64,000 nucleotides of DNA. Source: Lysobacteraceae bacterium. GTDB lineage: Bacteria > Pseudomonadota > Gammaproteobacteria > Xanthomonadales > Xanthomonadaceae. The stretch covers positions 186,001 to 250,000 of the forward strand of contig JAEUPQ010000040.1 of the NCBI GenBank assembly GCA_016789405.1. Reading direction: 5' to 3'. The position numbers and the translations under genes are program-made. Numbering within the stretch: the first letter of the stretch is position 1; each line of letters starts with the position of its first letter. Under the pieces are notes generated by a model. It was not told the origin of the DNA, did not search any database, and saw nothing but the letters and a program-made list of their open reading frames with translations. This document shows positions 57,002 to 64,000 of this stretch, piece after piece.

Positions 57002-58017
57002 TGTGGTTCCTTGTGGCGCGCCCCGGCCTGGCGGGCCAGCGCGTCGAGCTGTTTGAATCGTGCGGCGCTCTTGCGCCAGCTGCGGTTGTCCATCAACGGC
57101 GTGCCGGACGAATACTCGCCCGGCTCGCGGATCGAACTGGTGACCAGGCTCATGGCGGTGACCACGACCCGGTCGCAGACTTCGAGGTGACCAAGGATAC
57201 CCGCGCCGCCGCCGATCAGGCAGTAGCGGCCGATCGTGGCGCTGCCTGCAACCGCGGAGCAGCCGGCCATGGCACTGTGCGCGCCGATCCGGACGTTGTG
57301 GCCGATCTGGATCTGGTTGTCGAGGCGCACGTCCTCTTCCAGCACGGTGTCATCCAGCGCGCCCCGGTCGATGGTGGTGCTGGCGCCGATCTCGCAGTCG
57401 TCGCCGATGACGACGCCGCCGAGCTGCGGCACCTTCAGCCAGCGGCCGTGTTCCATCGCCAGCCCGAAACCGTCTGCGCCGAGCACGGCGCCAGGATGGA
57501 TCAGTACGCGTCGGCCGAGGCGCACGCGGCGCACCAGGGTCACGTTCGCGACGAGTTCGCAGCCGGCGCCGACCACGCAGTCTTCGCCGACCACGCAGCC
57601 CGGTCCGAGCACGGCGCCCGCGTCGACGCGCGAGCGCGGACCGATGCTGACGAACGGACCGATGCAGGCATCCGGGGACACCTCGGCCGACGCATCGACG
57701 ACGGCCATCGCGTGCACGCCGGGAACGCTCGCGGGGCGTGTGTCGAACAGTGCTGCGATCTTCGCGAACGCGACGTAGGGATCTTTCGCGATCAGCGCGT
57801 TGCCGGCGAAGCCTTCGGCATCTTCGGCGCGCATGACCACCAGCCCGGCTCCGGTGGTGTCGAGCTGGCTGCGATAGCGTGGATTGGCGAGGAAGGCGAG
57901 CTGGTGCGCGCCGGCGCGGGCGAGGGTGGCCACGCCTTCGATGGGCTGCACGGGATCTCCTCGCAGTTCGAGGTCGAACTGCGAGGCCAGGTCTGCCGAA
58001 TTGAACATGTTGGGCAC
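56998..58017 (-). CDS. lpxD: UDP-3-O-acylglucosamine N-acyltransferase
   Basis: 339 residues. Third step of lipid A synthesis. N-terminal uridine-binding domain (about 1-100), hexapeptide beta-helix (about 105-300) with catalytic histidine in DNQIQIGHNVRIGAHSAMAG, and a C-terminal helix. GTG start is favoured by GGAG seven bases upstream; an ATG three codons later is possible. Lies directly after bamA with a 33-base gap and no skp/ompH gene between them. Confidence 0.95.
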   Translation of the reverse strand: MPNMFNSADLASQFDLELRGDPVQPIEGVATLARAGAHQLAFLANPRYRSQLDTTGAGLVVMRAEDAEGFAGNALIAKDPYVAFAKIAALFDTRPASVPGVHAMAVVDASAEVSPDACIGPFVSIGPRSRVDAGAVLGPGCVVGEDCVVGAGCELVANVTLVRRVRLGRRVLIHPGAVLGADGFGLAMEHGRWLKVPQLGGVVIGDDCEIGASTTIDRGALDDTVLEEDVRLDNQIQIGHNVRIGAHSAMAGCSAVAGSATIGRYCLIGGGAGILGHLEVCDRVVVTAMSLVTSSIREPGEYSSGTPLMDNRSWRKSAARFKQLDALARQAGARHKEPQ

Positions 58018-58050
58018 GGGACGCTCCGTCCGAGGATCAGAGCGCCGCGA

Positions 58051-60507
58051 TCAGAACGCGCCGCCGAACGTGAACTGCAGGCGCTCCAGTTCATCGGTCT
58101 CTTCGGTGCGCAGCGGGAAGGCGTAGCTGATCGAGATCGGGCCGACCGGCGCACGCCACAGCAGGGCCACGCCTGCCGAAGCGCGCAGTTCGCCAGCGTC
58201 GAAGCTGTCGATGTCCTTGAAGACGTTGCCGAAGTCGACGAACGCCGAAACGCGCGCGGCCGGGCTGTCGAGCAGCGACGGGAAGAACATTTCCAGGGAG
58301 CCGACGGTCTTCAGCGCGCCGCCGATCGGCTGGCGAACCGAGCTTGCGAAGGAGAAGTCGACCGGGCCGAGGGTGTTGTCGCGGAAGCCGCGCACCGAGC
58401 GCACGCCACCGGCGTAGAAGTTCTCGAAGAACGGCAGGCCGGTCGCGACCAGCACGTCGTTGAGGCTGCCGTTCGGTCCGCAATCGGCGTCGGAATACTG
58501 CTTCGTCGGGCGCGGCGGTCGATTGCCGCGCGCTTCGCAGATCACCTGCACCTTGTCCGAGCCGTAGCTGTCGCCGTAGCCGAGCTGGAAGCGCGTGTTC
58601 AGAACGAGCGCGCGATTGATCGGCCAGTACTTCGAGAACTCGTAGTTGAGCTTGTAGTACTCGGCGGTCGAGCCGGGCAGGGTGACTTCGGCCGAGACGC
58701 GCTGGTAGGTGCCGCGCGTCGGGGTGAAGAAGTCGTTGCGGGTGTCCCGCGCCCAGCCGAGTTCGGCGCGCCAGGCGTGGAACGTGCGCTGGCCGATCGC
58801 ATCGATGTAGCGGTTGACGCTGAGCGGCGAAGCGGTGGGGAAGGTGAAGATCTCGTTGCGATCGATGCCGAAGACCAGCGACACCGTGTCGTTCTCGGTG
58901 ATCGGCACGCCCAGCACGGTCTGCATGGCGGCGCTGGTGGTGGAGTACTGGGCGGTGTTGAAGTCGGAGTTGTCGAACTCGCGCCACCACAGGTTGTAGC
59001 CCAGCGACATGCCCGAGTCGGTGAAGTACGGATTGAGGAACGAGAACGAGTAGCGCTGCAGGTAGCTGCTGCGCTGCACTTCCACGCTGACCTGGTTGCC
59101 GGTGCCGAGGAAGTTGTTCTGCGACAGCTGGACCGTGGTGTTCAGGCCGGAGAGCTGCGAATAGCCCAGGCCGAAGGTGAAGCTGCCGGAGGTCGTCTCC
59201 TTCACGCTGACGACGACGTCGACCTGGTCGTTCGTGCCGGCCACCGGCTGGCTTTCGATTTCCACCGAGCCGCTCTCGAAGAAGCCCAGGCGCTGCAGGC
59301 GCACCTTGGAGCGATCGATCGCGGCCTGCGAATACCATGAACCTTCGAACTGGCGCATTTCACGGCGCATCACTTCATTCGAAGTGCGCGTATTGCCCTT
59401 GAACACGATGCGGCGCACGGTCACGCGCGGGCCCGGGATGACCTGCAGGGTCAGGTCAACGGTGCGTTTCTCGCGGTCGATCTCGGGAATCGGCTTCACT
59501 TCGGCGAATGCGTAGCCGATGTTGCCCAGCGCGGAGGTGATCGAGTCGGAGGTCAGTTCGAGCAGCGATCGGGAGAAGGTCTGGCCCGGGCGGACGAGCT
59601 GGTAGAACTCGATCTGTTCCTTGGACAGCACGGTGTCGCCGGTGATCTTCACGTCGGAGATCGTGTACACCTCGCCTTCGGTGATGCCGAGGCTGATGTA
59701 CATGTCGCGCTTGTCGGGACTGATCGCCACCTGGGTGCCGGTCTCCGCGAAATCGACGTAGCCACGATCCTGGTAGAAGTTGCGCAGGCGCTCGAGATCG
59801 CCGGTGAGCTTTTCGCGCGAATACTGGTCGTCGCGGCGGTACCAGCTCAGCCAGTTAGTCTCGTCCGATTCCCAGTACTTGCGGAGCTGCTTCTCTTCGA
59901 AGGTCTCGTTGCCGATCAGGTTGATGTGGCGGATGCGCGCGGCCTTGCCCTCATCGATGGTGATGGTCAAGTCGATGCGGTTGCGGTCCAGGCGCGAGAT
60001 CTTCGGGGTGATCTCGACGTTGTACTTGCCGCGGTTGTTGTAGGCGCGGTTGAGTTCCAGCGTGACGCGGTCCAGCGCCAGGCGGTCGAAGGTCTCGCCT
60101 TCGGCGATGCCGATCTCCTTGAGGTTCCGGGTCAGGTCCTCGGTCTTGAGGTCCTTGTTGCCGGTGATCGTCAGGGTGTTGATCGCCGGGCGCTCGGTGA
60201 CCGTGACGACGAGGATGTCGCCTTCGCGGTCGAAGCGGATGTCTTCGAAGAAGCCGGTCTTGTACAGGGCGCGCATCGCTTCGCCGATGCGGCCGGAATC
60301 GATCTGGTCGCCGCGTTCGATCGGCAGGTACGTGAAGACGGTGCCGGCGCCGATGCGCTGCAGGCCGTCGACGCGGATGTCCGAGACGGTGAACGACGTG
60401 GGCGACGCCGTGGACGCGGCCTGTGCGAGCGAAGGCGGAGTGTGGAGCGAAGCCAGGCTCGTGGCGAGGGCAAGGGCCAGCAGGCGGCGGGTTGGCGTGC
60501 GCGTCAT
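58051..60507 (-). CDS. bamA: Outer membrane assembly factor BamA
   Basis: 818 residues. Signal peptide, five POTRA domains (about 40-440; first FTVSDIRVDGLQRIGAGTVF) and a 16-strand barrel of the Omp85 family with the loop-6 motif RSVRGFRDNTLGP and the final FTFGGAF strand. Central subunit of the BAM complex folding outer membrane proteins. Position after rseP and before lpxD is conserved in gammaproteobacteria. Confidence 0.97.
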   Translation of the reverse strand: MTRTPTRRLLALALATSLASLHTPPSLAQAASTASPTSFTVSDIRVDGLQRIGAGTVFTYLPIERGDQIDSGRIGEAMRALYKTGFFEDIRFDREGDILVVTVTERPAINTLTITGNKDLKTEDLTRNLKEIGIAEGETFDRLALDRVTLELNRAYNNRGKYNVEITPKISRLDRNRIDLTITIDEGKAARIRHINLIGNETFEEKQLRKYWESDETNWLSWYRRDDQYSREKLTGDLERLRNFYQDRGYVDFAETGTQVAISPDKRDMYISLGITEGEVYTISDVKITGDTVLSKEQIEFYQLVRPGQTFSRSLLELTSDSITSALGNIGYAFAEVKPIPEIDREKRTVDLTLQVIPGPRVTVRRIVFKGNTRTSNEVMRREMRQFEGSWYSQAAIDRSKVRLQRLGFFESGSVEIESQPVAGTNDQVDVVVSVKETTSGSFTFGLGYSQLSGLNTTVQLSQNNFLGTGNQVSVEVQRSSYLQRYSFSFLNPYFTDSGMSLGYNLWWREFDNSDFNTAQYSTTSAAMQTVLGVPITENDTVSLVFGIDRNEIFTFPTASPLSVNRYIDAIGQRTFHAWRAELGWARDTRNDFFTPTRGTYQRVSAEVTLPGSTAEYYKLNYEFSKYWPINRALVLNTRFQLGYGDSYGSDKVQVICEARGNRPPRPTKQYSDADCGPNGSLNDVLVATGLPFFENFYAGGVRSVRGFRDNTLGPVDFSFASSVRQPIGGALKTVGSLEMFFPSLLDSPAARVSAFVDFGNVFKDIDSFDAGELRASAGVALLWRAPVGPISISYAFPLRTEETDELERLQFTFGGAF

Positions 60508-60666
60508 CTAGTACGTCCGGGTGGAGGGGCTTTGGGGCGGGTGGTTCGGATGGAACGGTGGAACGAGTGCATCGCCGCGGCGCGGGTCAGTCGCCGGGAC
60601 CGGCACCACGCCCCGACGAACGGTCGCCCGCCGGGAGGTCGTTGCCGGTCATGAGGTGCATCCGGG

Positions 60667-62025
60667 TCATCGGATCAGCCCCTGCAGGTCGTTGTAGAAC
60701 GCGAGGCCCATGAGCCCCAGGATCAGCGCAAGCCCGACATACTGCCCGGCGGCCATCGCACGTTCGCTTAACGGACTGCCTTTGACCAACTCGATAAGGT
60801 AATACAGCAGCTGCCCCCCGTCCAAGACCGGCACCGGAAGCAGGTTGAGAACGGCCAGGCTGAGACTGAGCAGGGCGAGCAGGCTGAGGTACCAGGCCAG
60901 GCCGTTCCGGGCATAGGCATTGGCGGCCCGGGCGATGCCGATCGGCCCCGACACCGTGTCCTTGGCCTCCATCCGGCCACTGAAGGCGCGCTGGATCATG
61001 GCGAACAGTTCGCCGGTCTGGAATCGGGTTTCGCGCAACGCGGCCGGCACGGCTTGCAGGGGGCCATAGCGCAGGACCACGTCCTTGCTCGGCTCGGCCG
61101 GGGTGATGCCCAGTCGCCAGAGGCCCGGCGGGGCCGGATCCTTGCGCGGCGACACCGTGACGAAGGCGCGCTTGCCCTCCCGCTCGATCTCGATCCGGGC
61201 GCTGCCCTTGGGGCCGGCCCGGGCGACCAGCGGAGCGATGCTCGCCCAGTTCGCGATCGGGCTGCCGTCGATCGACAGGATGCGGTCGCCGGTGCGGATC
61301 AGGCCGTGGCTCGCGCCTTCGCCGGGCACCTCGCCGACGACGGGCGGCGGGATGTCCTGATGGCGCGGCACGATGCCGATCTGGCCCAGCTTGGCCTGCA
61401 GGTCGCCGCCGGCGTCCAGTCGGGAGAAGTCCATCCGGCGCGTCGCCTCGACGCCTTCGGCCGTGCGCACGACCACCGGGGTTGGCGCGCGGTCGATGGC
61501 GGCGGTGACCAGGGCCATGCTGGCCTCGGTCCAGGTCGGGGTCTGGCGGTCGCCGACCGAGACCAGGGTGTCGCCCGGTTTCAGGCCGGCCTGCGCGGCG
61601 ACGCCGTCTACGCGGCTGATGGTCGGCGAGTAGTCAGGCCGGCCGATCACGAACATCAGCCACAACAGGGCGATGCAGAGGACGAAATTGGCCAGCGGAC
61701 CCGCGACGGCGATCAGCATGCGTTGGCCGACGGTCTTGCTGCCGTGCGCCTGGCTGCGTTCGGCTTCGCTGACTTCGCCGACGCGATCGGCCAGTTCGTG
61801 CTCGCCGAGCATGCGCACGTAGCCGCCCAGCGGGATCGGCGCGACAGCCCATTCCGTGCCATGCCGGTCGGTGCGCATCCAGATCGGCTTGCCGAAACCG
61901 ACCGAGAAGCGCAGCACCTTGACGCCGCACCAGCGCGCAGCGGCGTAGTGGCCGAGTTCGTGGAAGGTGACGAGGATGCCGAGGGCGACGATCAGCCACC
62001 AGGCGGAGCCGAGGAATTCGTTCAT
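60667..62025 (-). CDS. rseP: RIP metalloprotease RseP
   Basis: 452 residues. Site-2 protease that cuts anti-sigma factor RseA and remnant signal peptides in the membrane. Zinc motif TFHELGHYAAARW in the first membrane helix, two PDZ domains (about 115-210 and 210-300), and the third zinc ligand in PVLDGGQLLYYLIEL. ATG overlaps the dxr stop. Confidence 0.96.
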   Translation of the reverse strand: MNEFLGSAWWLIVALGILVTFHELGHYAAARWCGVKVLRFSVGFGKPIWMRTDRHGTEWAVAPIPLGGYVRMLGEHELADRVGEVSEAERSQAHGSKTVGQRMLIAVAGPLANFVLCIALLWLMFVIGRPDYSPTISRVDGVAAQAGLKPGDTLVSVGDRQTPTWTEASMALVTAAIDRAPTPVVVRTAEGVEATRRMDFSRLDAGGDLQAKLGQIGIVPRHQDIPPPVVGEVPGEGASHGLIRTGDRILSIDGSPIANWASIAPLVARAGPKGSARIEIEREGKRAFVTVSPRKDPAPPGLWRLGITPAEPSKDVVLRYGPLQAVPAALRETRFQTGELFAMIQRAFSGRMEAKDTVSGPIGIARAANAYARNGLAWYLSLLALLSLSLAVLNLLPVPVLDGGQLLYYLIELVKGSPLSERAMAAGQYVGLALILGLMGLAFYNDLQGLIR

Positions 62026-63194
62026 GGCGCGGCCTCACGCGTGATGGCGTCGCGTACCGAAGCGCGCGTGGCCGCGTCGGCGGCGAGCAGGGCTTCGAGC
62101 GAATCGGCCTGGTCGTGGGGCATGCGATGCAAGGCGTCTTCGACCAGTGCGGGGATGGACAGGAAAGCGATCCGGCCCTGAAGAAAGGCTGAAACCGCCT
62201 CTTCGTTCGCGGCGTTCAGCACCGCGGTGGCGCAGCCGCCGGCATCGAGCGCCGCATAGGCCAGGCGCAGGCAGGGGAAGGCGTCGAGATCCGGCGCTTC
62301 GAAATCGAGTCGACCCTGCGCGAGCAGATCGAGACCGGCGACACCGGAGGCGATGCGCTCGGGCCACGCGAAACCGACCGCAAGCGCGGTGCGCATGTCG
62401 GGCAGGCCCAGTTGCGCAAGCGTCGAACCATCGACGAATTCCACGAGCGAATGCACCAGGCTCTGCGGATGCACGAGCACGCCGATCCGGTCGCTCGGCA
62501 GGTCGAACAGATGATGCGCCTCGATCACTTCGAGGCCCTTGTTCATCAGCGTGGCGGAATCGACCGAGATCTTCGGGCCCATCGACCACTTGGGATGGGC
62601 GACGGCCTGCGCCGGCGTGACGTTCGCCAGTTCGGCCCGTGAACGCCCACGGAACGGGCCGCCGGAGGCCGTCAGCTGGATCCGCTTCAGTCCGTCGCGT
62701 GCGTGGGCATCCGGCAGGCACTGGAAGATCGCATTGTGTTCGCTGTCGATGGGAACGATGTCGGCACCATGTTCCCGCACCGCACGCATGAGCAGGTCGC
62801 CCGCGAGCACCAGCGACTCCTTGTTCGCGAGCAGCAGGCGCTTGCCGGCCCGGGCCGCAGCGAGCGTCGACGACAGGCCGGCAGCGCCGACGATCGCGGC
62901 TACGACCGTGTCGGTGGCGGCATCGGCGGCGAGGGCATCGATCGCATCCATGCCCGCGTGCGCTTCGGTGTCCAGACCGGCGGCGCGAAGGCCGTCGCGC
63001 AATGCGGCGTAGGCGGCTTCGTCGGCGATGGCGGCATGGGCCGGGCGATGCGTTCGGCACAGGCCGACCAGGGCCTCGGCATTGCGGCCGGCGACCAGCA
63101 CCTCGGCGCGCAGGCGGTCCGGATGGCGCCCGATCACGTCCAGCGCGGACGTGCCGATCGAACCGGTCGCGCCGAGGACGGCGACGCGCCTCAT
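62022..63194 (-). CDS. dxr: 1-deoxy-D-xylulose-5-phosphate reductoisomerase
   Basis: 390 residues. Makes MEP in non-mevalonate isoprenoid synthesis, NADPH-dependent. NADP motif VLGATGSIGTSALDVIGRHP, LLLANKESLVLAG, metal and substrate motifs IDSEHNAIFQCLPD, LTASGGPFRG and SATLMNKGLEVIEAHHLF. ATG favoured by GGAG seven bases upstream; a GTG two codons earlier is possible. Confidence 0.96.
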   Translation of the reverse strand: MRRVAVLGATGSIGTSALDVIGRHPDRLRAEVLVAGRNAEALVGLCRTHRPAHAAIADEAAYAALRDGLRAAGLDTEAHAGMDAIDALAADAATDTVVAAIVGAAGLSSTLAAARAGKRLLLANKESLVLAGDLLMRAVREHGADIVPIDSEHNAIFQCLPDAHARDGLKRIQLTASGGPFRGRSRAELANVTPAQAVAHPKWSMGPKISVDSATLMNKGLEVIEAHHLFDLPSDRIGVLVHPQSLVHSLVEFVDGSTLAQLGLPDMRTALAVGFAWPERIASGVAGLDLLAQGRLDFEAPDLDAFPCLRLAYAALDAGGCATAVLNAANEEAVSAFLQGRIAFLSIPALVEDALHRMPHDQADSLEALLAADAATRASVRDAITREAAP

Positions 63195-63270
63195 GGGCAC
63201 GCTCCGGCGACCGGGCGGAAAAGAGGAGTGCTGCGCATGGCTGGCTTCGACCGCATCACGGGAGCCGGGT

Positions 63271-64000
63271 TCAGAAATCGAACAAGAGTTTGCCCAGCGC
63301 GAACACCGGCAGCGCGGCGAGCACGCTGTCCACGCGGTCGAGCACGCCGCCGTGGCCGGGAATCAGGTTGCTGGAATCCTTCACGCCGACATGGCGCTTG
63401 AGCAGGCTCTCGAACAGGTCGCCGACCACCGAGAAGAGGATGGTCCACAGCGCCACGACCGCGATCGCCGGGAGCTGGCCCACGCTCGCGCCCGCCAAGG
63501 GGGCCGCGGCCACGGCGACGATCATGCCGGCGATGGCGCCGCCGATGAGGCCTTCGACGGTCTTGTTCGGGCTGATGCGGGGGCTGAGCTTGGTGCGCCC
63601 CAGCTTTCGGCCGACGAAGTAGGCGCCGCTGTCGGCAGCCCACACGATGGCCAGCGCCAGGAGCAGCCAGCGATTGCCGTGCGGCTGGCTCGCGTGGATC
63701 AGGGCCAGTGCGCACCATGCCGGGATGATGCTGAGCGTGGCCGCGGCCAGCTTGAACACGCGCCCGTAACGGGTGTGGTCCGAGCCGAAGTTGTAGAAGC
63801 GCAGCCAGAGTGTGGCGAGACACCACCAGCCGACACCGACCATCGTCATGATCTGGAACAGGACCAGCGAGCCTCCGCTGCCGGAGCGCGAGGCCCAGAC
63901 GAGGGCGACCATCAGCATCAGGTTGACCACCATCAGCACGCCGCGCGCGATGGTGTCTTCGATGTCGGTGAGCTTGAGCCATTCCCACAGAGCGACGAGG
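63271..64000 (-). CDS. cdsA: Phosphatidate cytidylyltransferase (partial, cut by window end)
   Basis: At least 243 codons; the frame stays open to the window edge, so the N-terminus is missing. Makes CDP-diacylglycerol for phospholipids. The family signature LLKRHVGVKDSSNLIPGHGG with VLDRVDS is complete near the C-terminus, and at least five membrane helices are visible (for example IMTMVGVGWWCLATLWLRF and AIAGMIVAVAAAPLAG). The edge codons read ALWEWLKLTDIEDTIARGVL, typical of the region between the first membrane helices, so the missing part is short. Confidence 0.93.
   Translation of the reverse strand, partial: LVALWEWLKLTDIEDTIARGVLMVVNLMLMVALVWASRSGSGGSLVLFQIMTMVGVGWWCLATLWLRFYNFGSDHTRYGRVFKLAAATLSIIPAWCALALIHASQPHGNRWLLLALAIVWAADSGAYFVGRKLGRTKLSPRISPNKTVEGLIGGAIAGMIVAVAAAPLAGASVGQLPAIAVVALWTILFSVVGDLFESLLKRHVGVKDSSNLIPGHGGVLDRVDSVLAALPVFALGKLLFDF

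Overview
The window reads as chromosomal DNA of a high-GC gammaproteobacterium of the Xanthomonadales (Lysobacter/Luteimonas/Xanthomonas relatives). This is inferred from the Xanthomonas-type SUF operon with its own Rrf2 regulator, the fused CysNC, the LysR-type CysB beside cysG, the gene order cdsA-dxr-rseP-bamA-lpxD-fabZ-lpxA-lpxB-rnhB-dnaE-accA, and the strong GC3 bias. No rRNA, tRNA, CRISPR array, insertion sequence or recognisable prophage was found. Genes are dense, and most operons are tied together by 4-bp ATGA overlaps.

Layout. (1) 0-13 kb, assimilatory sulfate reduction: cysG (-) and cysB (+) diverge; cysJ-cysI-cysH (-) diverge from a TauE/SafE permease, cysD and cysNC (+). A metallo-beta-lactamase-fold gene and a GlxA-type AraC regulator are inserted between the two parts. 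(2) 13-21 kb, accessory stretch: a divergent protein that appears to contain two CsrA-like domains, an S24-type repressor lacking its protease residues, a MASE1-like membrane protein, a secreted orphan, a YeaQ-type membrane protein, an M20 dipeptidase, a ComEA-like protein, a HutD protein, and a di-iron oxygen-binding protein behind a perfect FNR-type box. (3) 21-26.6 kb: a full yjfI-J-K-L-M-C operon (PspA paralogue, DUF350 membrane protein, glutathionylspermidine-synthase-like enzyme) with an RCK potassium channel inserted. (4) 26.6-34.8 kb: a Fur-type iron-uptake operon (TonB receptor, PKHD hydroxylase, PepSY-type membrane protein, DUF2271, DUF4198, ApbE, membrane-anchored diflavin reductase). 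(5) 34.8-42 kb: SUF iron-sulfur operon sufR-sufB-(ACT-GNAT)-sufC-sufD-sufS-GNAT-Rieske.

(6) 42-48 kb: small genes including a SET-domain methyltransferase, a DUF5916 outer-membrane-type protein, a DUF1439 lipoprotein, a Cdd1-like HhH protein, a tailed HU protein and a GT51-like protein without its catalytic motif. (7) 48-64 kb: the conserved envelope and replication cluster on the minus strand, from cdsA (cut by the window end) through dxr, rseP, bamA, lpxD, fabZ, lpxA, lpxB and rnhB, then a secreted orphan and a putative 2H phosphoesterase, then dnaE and accA.

How the parts fit: sulfate assimilation supplies sulfide and cysteine and siroheme for CysI; SufS takes cysteine sulfur for Fe-S clusters; the iron operon supplies iron; ApbE and diflavin reductases handle flavin electron flow. 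The most unusual items are the CsrA-like tandem protein with its divergent protease-dead S24 neighbour, the FNR box in front of the oxygen-binding di-iron gene, and the yjf operon with an embedded ion channel and an upstream ten-G tract.
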